From: an uncultured Verrucomicrobiota bacterium
Lineage (GTDB): Bacteria > Verrucomicrobiota > Kiritimatiellia > CAIVKH01
Direction: 5' to 3'
Assembly (NCBI GenBank): GCA_937894535.1
Contig: CALBHI010000094.1
Span: 1 to 12,648 of the forward strand
Length of the DNA stretch: 12,648 nucleotides
The translations under genes were made by a program, and so were the position numbers. The notes beneath the pieces were generated by a model. That model worked only from the letters and a program-made list of their open reading frames with translations. It was not told where the DNA came from and did not search any database. This document shows positions 1-6,214 of the stretch, piece after piece; positions within the stretch are counted from its first letter, which is position 1; each line of letters begins with the position of its first letter.

Positions 1-851
1 ACGCCGACGAGCAGGTTGTTGAAGTCGTGGGCGATGTCGCCGGCAAGGATGCCGAGGCTTTCGAGTTTCTGCGCGGCGAGCACCTGCCGTTCGCGTTCCT
101 GTTGTTCCTGGATCGCCTGCAGGGCCTTGTGGCGTTCGGTACTGTCGACCACAAGCAGCACGATCTTGCCGGGTTCGGGCGAGTAGGCGGAGACCTCGAA
201 GTGCTTGTCGAGGGTGCGCACGAAGTGGTCCATGCGCACGACTTCGCCGGTGGCGGCGACCTGTTGGAAGGTTTCCATCCAGCAGGGTTCCAGCGCGGCA
301 AAGGTTTCGCGCAGGGTGCGGCCGGTCAGGGATACCTCGGGTAGGCCGATCATCGCGGCGAGGGCCGGATTGACGGCGAGGATACGGGCGTCGGGTTCGC
401 CGGCGGCGGCGATGATCTCCAGCAGGGCGCAACCGCTGGTCATGTGCCGGAAGATCAGGGCGAGTTCATTCTGCTTGCGGTGCAGCGCGGAAATGTCGCG
501 GACGTGCAGGATGACCGCGGGTTGGCCGCGGTAGTCGATGCGCATACCGTGGACTTCGACCGGTACGACGGTGCCGTCGTGGCGCTGGGTGAAGCCCTCG
601 TAGCTGGTCAGCTCGCCGGAGAACCAGCGGCGAAAATCTCGGCCGATGCGGTCGCGCTCGGAACTGGGGACGAGGGTGAGGACGTTGCAGCCGACGAGTT
701 CCTCGCGCGCGAGGCCCTGGAAACGGCAGGCGGCGCGGTTGGCGTCGAGCACAACGCCGTGTTCGTCCTCGATGTAGATCGGGTCGGGCGAGGTGTCGAA
801 CAGCCCGTGGTAAATGGCGAGCAGGTCGTGGTTGGCGGTGTCGGTGGTCAT
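1..851 (-). CDS. PAS-PAS sensor histidine kinase, N-terminal part (cut by window edge)
   Basis: The N-terminal 283 residues of a cytoplasmic sensor histidine kinase are present; the reading frame stays open to the left edge, so most of the catalytic part is missing. I translated this frame by hand. Residues about 10-125 form a PAS domain (DTSPDPIYIEDEHG, then a typical 'RHDGTVVPVEV' and 'VRDISALHRK' end). Residues about 133-250 form a second PAS-like domain ending in 'DSTERHKAL'. A short Gln/Glu-rich coiled segment follows, then the HisKA H-box 'LAGDIAHDFNNLL', whose phospho-accepting His is residue 275 (codon 29-27). This H-box style is typical of hybrid kinases, so a receiver domain may follow outside the window. 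No membrane segment or signal peptide is seen, so the signal is probably intracellular. The ATG overlaps the rsmA stop codon as ATGA, and no Shine-Dalgarno is visible, which points to translational coupling. The signal and partner regulator are unknown. Confidence 0.9.
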   Translation of the reverse strand, partial: MTTDTANHDLLAIYHGLFDTSPDPIYIEDEHGVVLDANRAACRFQGLAREELVGCNVLTLVPSSERDRIGRDFRRWFSGELTSYEGFTQRHDGTVVPVEVHGMRIDYRGQPAVILHVRDISALHRKQNELALIFRHMTSGCALLEIIAAAGEPDARILAVNPALAAMIGLPEVSLTGRTLRETFAALEPCWMETFQQVAATGEVVRMDHFVRTLDKHFEVSAYSPEPGKIVLLVVDSTERHKALQAIQEQQERERQVLAAQKLESLGILAGDIAHDFNNLLVG

Positions 852-1705
852 GGCGAGGAGCAGGCGGCGTCGAGGGCGATCCACTCGTCGACGGCGAGGG
901 TTTCCGGGCGGCGGGTGGGGTCGATACCGGCACGCGGGGCGGCATCGGCCGCAGCGGGCGCGGCGGGATGGCGAAACGAAGCGAGGGTGGTGCCGAGTTG
1001 CTTACGGCGCTGGGAAAAGGCGTGTTTGATCAGCGCGTCGAACCGCGCCGGTACGGGCAGCGCGGCGCGGCGCGCGCGGGTGCGCACGAGTTCGACGATG
1101 GCGGAGGTGACCTGCGGGCGCGGGTAGAAGCAGCCGTGGGCGACACGTTTCACGATGCGTGCATCGTGGTCGAGCTGGGCCCAGACGGCGAGCAGGCCGT
1201 AGTCGGAGGTGCCGGGGCGGGCGGCGAGGCGTTCGGCGACTTCGAGCTGGACGGTGACGACGAGGCGGTCGAAGCCGTCGGGGAGCTGGAAGCAATCGAC
1301 GAGCACCCGGCTGCCCACGGAGTAAGGCAGGTTCGAGACGAAGCGGGACAGGCGGTGTTCGCGCTTGAGGGCGCCGAGGTCGGTGGCGAGGGCGTCGCCG
1401 CGCACCAGGGTAACCGAGGGATGGTCGCGGAAGGCGTCGGCGAGGTGGTCGGCAAGGCGCGGGTCCTTTTCGACGGCGACGAGGCGGGCGGCCGCTTCGC
1501 TCAGCGGACCGGTGAGCACCCCGAGGCCGGGGCCGACTTCAAGCACCCCGTCATCGGGGCCGATGGCGGCGGTCTCGACCATGATGCGGAGGATGTTGCC
1601 GTCGATCAGGAAATTCTGGCCGAGCACCTTGCTGGGCAGGAACTGGTTGGCTTCGATCCACGCGCGGACCTGGGTCGGACTGGTGAGTTTGGGAAGGCTG
1701 TTCAT
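848..1705 (-). CDS. rsmA: 16S rRNA (adenine(1518)-N6/adenine(1519)-N6)-dimethyltransferase RsmA
   Basis: RsmA (KsgA) dimethylates the two adjacent adenines in the helix 45 loop of 16S rRNA using S-adenosylmethionine, a late 30S assembly step in the cytoplasm. The 285-residue product has the full family pattern: 'LGQNFLID' at residues 28-35, SAM-binding motif I 'VLEVGPGLGVLTGPL' at 54-68, an acidic residue for SAM ribose in 'AVEKD' (77-81), 'RGDAL' at 102-106, the catalytic 'NLPY' at 125-128, 'FYPRPQVTSAIV' at 193-204 and the C-terminal 'AFSQRRKQL' at 229-237. The length is close to the usual 270-285. The start is the ATG at 1705, which overlaps the pdxA stop as ATGA; the family N-terminus begins just after it. 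The same frame stays open far upstream, but that part is Arg/Pro-rich and lies antisense to nothing functional and out of frame with pdxA. No Shine-Dalgarno precedes the ATG (a CCTCCC stretch is there instead), so coupling to pdxA is likely. Confidence 0.96.
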   Translation of the reverse strand: MNSLPKLTSPTQVRAWIEANQFLPSKVLGQNFLIDGNILRIMVETAAIGPDDGVLEVGPGLGVLTGPLSEAAARLVAVEKDPRLADHLADAFRDHPSVTLVRGDALATDLGALKREHRLSRFVSNLPYSVGSRVLVDCFQLPDGFDRLVVTVQLEVAERLAARPGTSDYGLLAVWAQLDHDARIVKRVAHGCFYPRPQVTSAIVELVRTRARRAALPVPARFDALIKHAFSQRRKQLGTTLASFRHPAAPAAADAAPRAGIDPTRRPETLAVDEWIALDAACSSP

Positions 1706-2724
1706 CGGGAGGCCACGTGCTTTCGCCGCCACGGGTTCGTGCGGCCGGCGAGGCGGTGGGCCTGGGCGATGGCCTCGGCCATGCTCGCGGGGTTGGCGCG
1801 GTTTTTTCCGGCGATGGCGTAGGCGGTGCCGTGGTCGGGCGAGGTACGCACGAGGGGCAGGCCGAGGGTCAGGTTGACGCCGGAGTCGAAAGCGATGAGC
1901 TTGAGCGGGGCGAGGCCCTGGTCGTGGTACATCGCGACCACCGCGTCGTAGGCACCGGAGGCGGCGTGATGAAACACGGTGTCCCCGGGCAGTGGTCCGT
2001 GTACATCGAGGCCGGCACGGCGCAGTGCACGCACCACCGGGGCGATGACGCGCTGGTCCTCGTCGCCGATGTGGCCGCCTTCGCCAGCGTGCGGATTCAG
2101 TCCGCAGACGGCGATGCGGCGGCGGCGCTGGCCCATCCAGCGAAGGCCTTCGTCGGTGATGCGGATCGCCTCGCGCACGGCGGCGGGGGTCAGTGCCGCG
2201 GGCACGGCGGAGATCGGGATGTGGCGGGTGGCGAGCACGACGCGGAGCGGGCCGCCGAACAGCATCATCGCGAAGCGTTTGGTCCCGGTCAGTTCGGCGA
2301 GCATTTCGGTGTGCCCGGGATAGGTATACCCGGCGCGGTGCAGGCCCTCCTTGCTGATCGGGGCGGTGACCAGCGCGTCGAGGATGCCGTTTTGGCAGGC
2401 TTGTACGCCGAAGGTGATCCACTCGGCGGCGGCGCGGCCGGCTTCGGCGCGCAACACGCCGGGTTCCCAGCGCAGGCCCTGGCCGGGCCACGGGTCCCAG
2501 ACGACCACCGGCGCGGCGGGGACGGGGCCTTCGGCGGGATCCCAGGCGGGCGGGACGGGGAGGCGGAAGCGGCGACACTGGGCGCGGATGACCGGGAGGT
2601 CGCCGATCAGGATGGCGCGCCGGGTGGCGGGGAGTTCCGCGCCGTGAAGTGCTTTCAGCGCGACTTCGATGCCGATGCCGTTGATGTCGCCGGCGGTGAT
2701 GCCGATGCGGACGGGTGGCCTCAT
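1702..2724 (-). CDS. pdxA: 4-hydroxythreonine-4-phosphate dehydrogenase PdxA
   Basis: PdxA oxidises 4-(phosphohydroxy)-L-threonine with NAD(P)+; the product decarboxylates and is joined by PdxJ to make pyridoxine 5'-phosphate (DXP-dependent vitamin B6 pathway, cytoplasm). The 340-residue product matches the family length of about 330. Visible motifs are the N-terminal 'GITAGDINGIGIE' (8-20), 'VTAPISKEGLHRAG' (119-132), and the three metal-binding histidines: His138 in 'PGHTE', His212 in 'GLNPHAGE' and His267 in 'MYHDQGLAPLK'. The C-terminal 'RTSPDHGTAYAIAGK' is the usual active-site loop region. The 'GDINGIG' variant in place of the enterobacterial 'GDPAGIG' is common in Bacteroidetes and PVC-type enzymes. 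Both ends overlap neighbours by ATGA: the start with the surA stop and the stop with the rsmA start. No Shine-Dalgarno is visible ahead of the ATG. The order surA-pdxA-rsmA matches the known E. coli operon core. Confidence 0.96.
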   Translation of the reverse strand: MRPPVRIGITAGDINGIGIEVALKALHGAELPATRRAILIGDLPVIRAQCRRFRLPVPPAWDPAEGPVPAAPVVVWDPWPGQGLRWEPGVLRAEAGRAAAEWITFGVQACQNGILDALVTAPISKEGLHRAGYTYPGHTEMLAELTGTKRFAMMLFGGPLRVVLATRHIPISAVPAALTPAAVREAIRITDEGLRWMGQRRRRIAVCGLNPHAGEGGHIGDEDQRVIAPVVRALRRAGLDVHGPLPGDTVFHHAASGAYDAVVAMYHDQGLAPLKLIAFDSGVNLTLGLPLVRTSPDHGTAYAIAGKNRANPASMAEAIAQAHRLAGRTNPWRRKHVASR

Positions 2725-3710
2725 GGTGCGGGTTCGACGGGAACGTAATAAATCACGGAAAACTTCTGGCGCAGCCGTTTCATCCAGTCGGCATAAAGGC
2801 GTTCGCTTTCGCGTTCACGCAACTCGGCCTCGATCTCGGCGCGGACCTCCTCGAACGATTTGGTGGAGGCTTCGCGGCGTTCATCGATCTGCAGCAGGTA
2901 ATAGCCTTCCGGGGTAAAGACGATGTCGCTAACCGCGCCGGCGGCGAGACCGGTCACGACGCTCTTGAGTTCCTCGCGCAGCATTGCCGGGTCGAGCCAA
3001 CCCCAGTCGCCACCGAGGGGGGCGGACGGATCCTGCGAGACCTCCTTGGCCACGGCCTCGAACCCCTCGCCGGCCTCGATGCGGGCGCGGGCGGCGGCGA
3101 CCGTTTCGTGCGCGGCCTCGGGCGGGGTGCCGAGGGGCACATAGAGGAGGCGCAGTTTCACCTGGCCGGGGCTGTGGTAACGGTCCTTGCGCTCCTCGTA
3201 GGCCTGGCGGACCTGGGTCGGCGAGATGATGATGCGGTCGCCGATTTCCACGCGGCGCAGGGCCATGACGATCAGGCGTTCACGAATCGTTTCGCGCCAG
3301 TCGGCGAAGGTGATCTGGTCCTCGGCGAGGGCGGACATCAGCGCCGAGCGGTCGTTGTTGAACCGCTCGAAGACGATTTCGTTGACGCGGTCATCGACCA
3401 TGCGTTCGGGAATCTGCATGTCCTTGCGGGTGCCGAATTCCTCGATGATCAGGGATTGGTCGATCAAGCGCTCCAACCCCGAACGGAACAATGCGCGGCG
3501 CTTGCTTTCCAGCTCCTCGCCGCCGTACAGGATGCGCAGGCGCTCCTCGGCTTCGTGGATGGACATCATCACGTCGCCGATGGTGATGGTGCGCTCGTTG
3601 ACCACGGCGGCGAAGCCATCGAGGGGCAGTTTGGCGGAACCGGCCGCCGGTTGCGTGCCGCACACCACGGCCAACAGACCAACCAAACTCGAAAAGAGAC
3701 GCAAGTTCAT
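2721..3710 (-). CDS. surA: Periplasmic SurA-type chaperone / parvulin peptidyl-prolyl isomerase
   Basis: This is a periplasmic SurA/PpiC-family protein likely to assist folding of exported and outer-membrane proteins. From the ATG at 3710 it is 329 residues. Residues 1-26 form a signal peptide (MNLRLF, hydrophobic SLVGLLAVVCG, then AAGSA). Residues about 30-160 form a SurA N-terminal domain ('FAAVVNERTITIGDVM', 'LERLIDQSLIIEEF', the last being a hallmark of this domain). Residues about 183-277 form a single parvulin domain ('KEVSQDPSAPLGGDWGWL', 'VFTPEGYYLLQIDER'). E. coli SurA has two parvulin domains, so this is a shorter SurA-like protein. A charged C-terminal helix (about 285-316) follows. 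An in-frame ATG at 3788 would add 26 residues, but that extension would bury the signal peptide, so I chose 3710. It heads an operon with pdxA, rsmA and a kinase. The usual neighbour lptD is not upstream; a divergent gene is there instead. Confidence 0.9.
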   Translation of the reverse strand: MNLRLFSSLVGLLAVVCGTQPAAGSAKLPLDGFAAVVNERTITIGDVMMSIHEAEERLRILYGGEELESKRRALFRSGLERLIDQSLIIEEFGTRKDMQIPERMVDDRVNEIVFERFNNDRSALMSALAEDQITFADWRETIRERLIVMALRRVEIGDRIIISPTQVRQAYEERKDRYHSPGQVKLRLLYVPLGTPPEAAHETVAAARARIEAGEGFEAVAKEVSQDPSAPLGGDWGWLDPAMLREELKSVVTGLAAGAVSDIVFTPEGYYLLQIDERREASTKSFEEVRAEIEAELRERESERLYADWMKRLRQKFSVIYYVPVEPAP

Positions 3711-3804
3711 AAGCCCGCCATCATGGCAAATCCACGGCGGCTTTAGCAACCGATTTAGCGTGGGCGGGCAGGCAAAAGAATGCTGCATTCATCCGACAAT
3801 CCGC

Positions 3805-3830
3805 TATGCTGATGGGCAACGGGAGATCCT
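3805..3830 (+). promoter_or_regulatory. Possible -10 element and ribosome binding site of the KTSC gene
   Basis: TATGCT at 3805-3810 resembles a sigma-70 -10 box (5 of 6 matches to TATAAT if G is allowed one mismatch position), but the -35 region 17 bases upstream (GCTGCA, 3782-3787) is poor. GGGAGATCC at 3821-3829 is a good Shine-Dalgarno region just upstream of the ATG at 3832. The 121-base divergent intergenic region 3711-3831 must also hold the promoter of the surA operon on the minus strand; I see only weak candidates there. The direct repeat TTTAGC (3742-3747 and 3754-3759) is the only other pattern. Confidence 0.3.
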
Positions 3831-3831
3831 T

Positions 3832-4110
3832 ATGAAGACATTCGTATGCTTGTTGTTTGCAGTATGCCTGACCGTGGCCGGACCGGTTCTGGCCGAAACC
3901 ACTGATACCTCCAGCTCCTCCGAGGCGATCAGCTCGATCACCTACGACGCGGATGCGAAGACGCTGACCGTGGTGTTTGAGCGCGGCACCTACGAATATG
4001 CCGACGTTCCGGCCGAGGTGCACGAGGGTCTGAAGAACAGCGACTCGCAGGGCACCTACTACCGCGAGAACATCAAGGGCAAGTACAGCTCGACCAAGAA
4101 GTCCGAGTAA
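3832..4110 (+). CDS. Exported KTSC-domain protein
   Basis: A 92-residue protein with a clear Sec signal peptide (MKTFVCLLFAVCLTVAGPVLA, cleavage likely after Ala21), a Ser/Thr-rich linker (22-35), and a KTSC domain at about 31-88. The domain is recognised from 'ITYDADAKTLTVVFERGTYE' (36-55), 'YADVPAEV' (56-63), 'GTYYRENIKGKY' (74-85). KTSC is a small domain named for the C-terminus of some lysyl-tRNA synthetases; stand-alone copies are common and their role is not established. Most copies I know of are cytosolic, so the signal peptide here is noteworthy. The start is supported by GGGAG 6-10 bases upstream and by the signal peptide. It lies 44 bases upstream of the photolyase gene on the same strand, and may be co-transcribed with it. 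No function can be named. Confidence 0.88.
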   Translation: MKTFVCLLFAVCLTVAGPVLAETTDTSSSSEAISSITYDADAKTLTVVFERGTYEYADVPAEVHEGLKNSDSQGTYYRENIKGKYSSTKKSE

Positions 4111-4131
4111 CCGCCGCCGGTTGCAGTTCGT

Positions 4132-4166
4132 CCGGGACGGCGTACCGTGGGGGGATGCCGTCCCGG
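4132..4166 (+). promoter_or_regulatory. 10-bp GC hairpin enclosing the photolyase start codon
   Basis: CCGGGACGGC (4132-4141) pairs perfectly with GCCGTCCCGG (4157-4166), with a 15-base loop. The loop holds the G-run that is the only Shine-Dalgarno candidate (4149-4154), and the ATG (4155-4157) straddles the loop and stem. No T-tract follows, so it is not a standard intrinsic terminator. As RNA this would restrict access to the start codon of the photolyase gene; whether it regulates is inference. Confidence 0.55.
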
Positions 4167-5672
4167 GAAATCCATGTCGTCTGGTTCAAGCGCGATCTCC
4201 GCGTCGACGACCACCTTCCGCTCGCCGAGGCCACCCGCCGCGGCCGGGTCATTCCCCTGTACATCGCCGAGCCGTCCATCCTGGTCGCGCCGGACAGCGA
4301 TGCCCTGCACGCCGGTTTTTTCACCGCCTGCCTGACCGAACTCGATGCCGCGCTGCGTTCGCGGGGCGCGGGATTGGTGATGCGGCGCGGCGAGGCGGTG
4401 GAGGTGCTGGAGGCGTTGCGCCGCGAGACCGGGTTCACCCATCTGTGGTCGCATCAGGAAACCGGGGTGGAACGGACCTTTGCGCGCGACCGTGCGGTGG
4501 CGGCTTGGGCGAAGCACCGCGGGGTGGCGTGGACGGAATGTCCGCCCTACGGGGTGGGCCGCGGCAAGGTCAACCGGGACCGGTGGCAGGCGCGCTGGGA
4601 GGCGTTTATGGCCGAACCGCTCACCCCGGCCCCGGCGGTAATCGCGCCCGGTTGTCCAATATCTGGAATCCCGCCGGCCACGATTGTCCAATCCCTGGAC
4701 ATTGCTTCGCGGGTGGCCGCGCCGGTGCGTCGCGAGCCGGATGTGCGCGGCGGATCCTCGGAGGGGTGGCGGTGGTTCGAGGAATTCCTCGGCGGTCGCG
4801 GCATCGGTTACCAGCAGGCGATGAGCAGCCCGGTCACGGCCTACCACCGTTGCTCGCGGCTGAGCCCGTACCTGGCGTGGGGGGCGCTCTCGATGCGATC
4901 GGTGGTGCAGCGCTTGCGCCGCGAGCGGGTGGCTCCGCAAGCGTTGCCCAAGGCCGATCTGCGGGCGCTCGATGCGCGGTTGCATTGGCACTGCCACTTC
5001 ATTCAGAAACTCGAGGCCGAGCCGGCCATCGAGACCCGGTGCTTCAACCGCGCCTGCGAAGTGCTGCGTGAACCGGGGGCATTTCCGGAGCGGCTGGCCG
5101 CGTGGCGCGAGGGCCGCACCGGCTTTCCGTTTGTCGATGCCTGCATGCGCTCGCTGCAGGCGCGCGGCTGGATCAACTTCCGGATGCGGGCGATGCTCGT
5201 ATCGTTCGCGGCCTACGACTTGTGGCTCGACTGGCGGGACCTGCGCGACTTTCTGGCCTGCCAGTTCATCGACTACGAGCCGGGCATCCACATCAGCCAG
5301 TTGCAGATGCAAAGCGGCGTGACCGGGATCAACACCCTGCGCATGTACAATCCGGTGAAGCAGGGAACGGACCACGATCCCTCGGGCGACTTCATCCGCC
5401 GCTGGGTGCCCGAGCTGCGCGACCTCGCCAACGCGGAGATCCACACGCCGTGGAAGGCCGCATCGCCTCCGCGCGGGTATCCGCGACCCATCGTCGATCA
5501 CGCCGAGGCGGTGCGCCACGCGCGCGCCGCATTTGCCGCGCTGCGCCGCAGCGAGGAACACCGCGAAGAGGCACGCCGCGTGTACCGGGAACACGGCAGC
5601 CGCAAACGCCCGCAACGCCGCCGCCCCACCCCGTCGCGGGCGTCCGCGCAACTGGACTTACCGCTAGGCTGA
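4155..5672 (+). CDS. Cryptochrome/photolyase family flavoprotein
   Basis: A 505-residue member of the cryptochrome/DNA photolyase family, which binds FAD and either repairs UV-induced pyrimidine dimers with blue light or acts as a light sensor. The N-terminal alpha/beta photolyase domain starts at once with 'HVVWFKRDLRVDDHLPL' (7-23) and runs to about 160. A linker (about 155-200) follows, then the helical FAD-binding domain (about 205-480) with 'GYQQAMSSPVTAYHRCSRLS' (218-237), 'SPYLAWGALS', 'GRTGFPFVDACMRSL' (320-334), 'GWINFRMRAMLVSF', 'FIDYEPGIHISQLQMQSG' (371-388), 'INTLRMYNPVKQ' and 'FIRRWVPEL'. The C-terminal 25 residues are Arg-rich. In my by-eye alignment the Glu that contacts the dimer in E. 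coli photolyase (E274) falls at Arg275 ('ARLHWHCHF'), so repair activity should not be assumed; this looks like a distinct subfamily. The start fits the conserved N-terminus. Gene end overlaps DoxX by 9 bases, tail to tail. Confidence 0.92.
   Translation: MPSREIHVVWFKRDLRVDDHLPLAEATRRGRVIPLYIAEPSILVAPDSDALHAGFFTACLTELDAALRSRGAGLVMRRGEAVEVLEALRRETGFTHLWSHQETGVERTFARDRAVAAWAKHRGVAWTECPPYGVGRGKVNRDRWQARWEAFMAEPLTPAPAVIAPGCPISGIPPATIVQSLDIASRVAAPVRREPDVRGGSSEGWRWFEEFLGGRGIGYQQAMSSPVTAYHRCSRLSPYLAWGALSMRSVVQRLRRERVAPQALPKADLRALDARLHWHCHFIQKLEAEPAIETRCFNRACEVLREPGAFPERLAAWREGRTGFPFVDACMRSLQARGWINFRMRAMLVSFAAYDLWLDWRDLRDFLACQFIDYEPGIHISQLQMQSGVTGINTLRMYNPVKQGTDHDPSGDFIRRWVPELRDLANAEIHTPWKAASPPRGYPRPIVDHAEAVRHARAAFAALRRSEEHREEARRVYREHGSRKRPQRRRPTPSRASAQLDLPLG
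4652..4699 (+). repeat. Two copies of a TCCA-N5-TGGA palindromic repeat inside the photolyase gene
   Basis: TTGTCCAATATCTGGA (4652-4667) and TTGTCCAATCCCTGGA (4684-4699) share 14 of 16 bases and start 32 bases apart. Each has a short dyad, TCCA-N5-TGGA. Because 32 is not a multiple of three, the copies are read in different frames (as CPISG and IVQSL), so the similarity is at DNA level and not due to protein repetition. They sit in the variable linker between the two photolyase domains (about residues 166-182) and are more AT-rich than their surroundings. This suggests a small dispersed or mobile palindromic element tolerated in a linker. Confidence 0.6.
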
Positions 5673-6068
5673 GCGGTTCCGGCACAACCGCCGGTCAAGC
5701 GCCCAACGGCCGCCGCCCCACACGGCGAAGAACAGCATGACCACGAGGTACAGCAGGGCCAGTTCCTTTTTCTCGAACGGGTCGCCGCCGTGGCGGATGA
5801 ACGCGGCGACAAACATCGTGCCGGCGATCAGCGCGGCGCTGACCCGCGAGCCGAGACCGAGGGCGAGCGCGACGCCGCCGATCAGCTCCGACAAGGCGGC
5901 CAGCCAGGCGAACAGCCCGGGCAGCGGGAATCCCATCTCCCCCACCCCGGCGGTGAACCGATCCATGCGCCCTTCCTCGAAGATCTTCCCGTAGCCGTGC
6001 GTGGCCATCATCAGGCCCGACGCCACCCGCAGCAACAACCACGACCCCTGTTCCAACCATGCTTTCAT
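5664..6068 (-). CDS. DoxX family membrane protein
   Basis: A 134-residue integral inner-membrane protein of the DoxX family. Four hydrophobic segments are visible (about 9-25, 49-70, 74-93 and 103-119). Family signatures are 'HGYGKIFE' (24-31), 'LSELIGGVALALGLGSR' (59-75) and the end 'GGGRWALD' (118-125). Members are linked to quinone/thiol redox chemistry or are of unknown role; no substrate can be named here. An in-frame ATG at 6089 adds seven residues (MHRKEKH), but AGGAAGGA lies 7-14 bases ahead of the ATG at 6068 and would sit inside the longer form, so I chose 6068. It is convergent with the photolyase gene (9-base overlap of the 3' ends) and divergent from the esterase gene. Confidence 0.88.
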   Translation of the reverse strand: MKAWLEQGSWLLLRVASGLMMATHGYGKIFEEGRMDRFTAGVGEMGFPLPGLFAWLAALSELIGGVALALGLGSRVSAALIAGTMFVAAFIRHGGDPFEKKELALLYLVVMLFFAVWGGGRWALDRRLCRNRSA

Positions 6069-6122
6069 GTGTTTTTCCTTCCTGTGCACCGGATATGACC
6101 GGACTGGTTATGCAGCAAAACA

Positions 6123-6208
6123 TTGCACCAGGCGACCTGTTTTGGTGTAGGATGGACGTTGCTCGCCGTCGCGTGTTCATTCTGACCGCGTGACGGCTGC
6201 GTGGGGAG
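6123..6208 (+). promoter_or_regulatory. Weak candidate promoter and ribosome binding site of the esterase gene
   Basis: The 146-base divergent region 6069-6214 serves DoxX (minus) and the esterase (plus). TTGCAC (6123-6128) and TAGGAT (6148-6153) resemble -35 and -10 boxes, but the 19-base spacer is longer than ideal. GGGGAG at 6203-6208, six bases before the ATG, is a convincing Shine-Dalgarno. For the minus strand the AAGGA ahead of the DoxX ATG is clear, but I find no good promoter. Confidence 0.25.
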
Positions 6209-6214
6209 CCAGGT

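Noticed and set aside
1706..2578. Upstream extension of the rsmA frame giving a 576-residue protein
   Set aside because: The extra 291 residues are Arg/Pro-rich and out of frame with pdxA, which is well supported there; rsmA starts at the ATG that overlaps the pdxA stop.
3713..3769. Inverted repeat GCCCGCC ... GGCGGGC in the surA/KTSC intergenic region
   Set aside because: Seven GC bases separated by 43 bases are expected by chance at this composition.
4059..5651. Long open frame on the minus strand (530 codons) opposite the photolyase gene
   Set aside because: The translation is Arg/Pro/His-rich without a recognisable domain and lies antisense to a gene with clear family motifs; it is a high-GC shadow frame.
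5673..5691. Hairpin GCGGTT/AACCGC with a 7-base loop after the photolyase stop, considered as a terminator
   Set aside because: The stem is only 6 bp and no T-tract follows on either strand; in this GC-rich DNA it is not distinctive.
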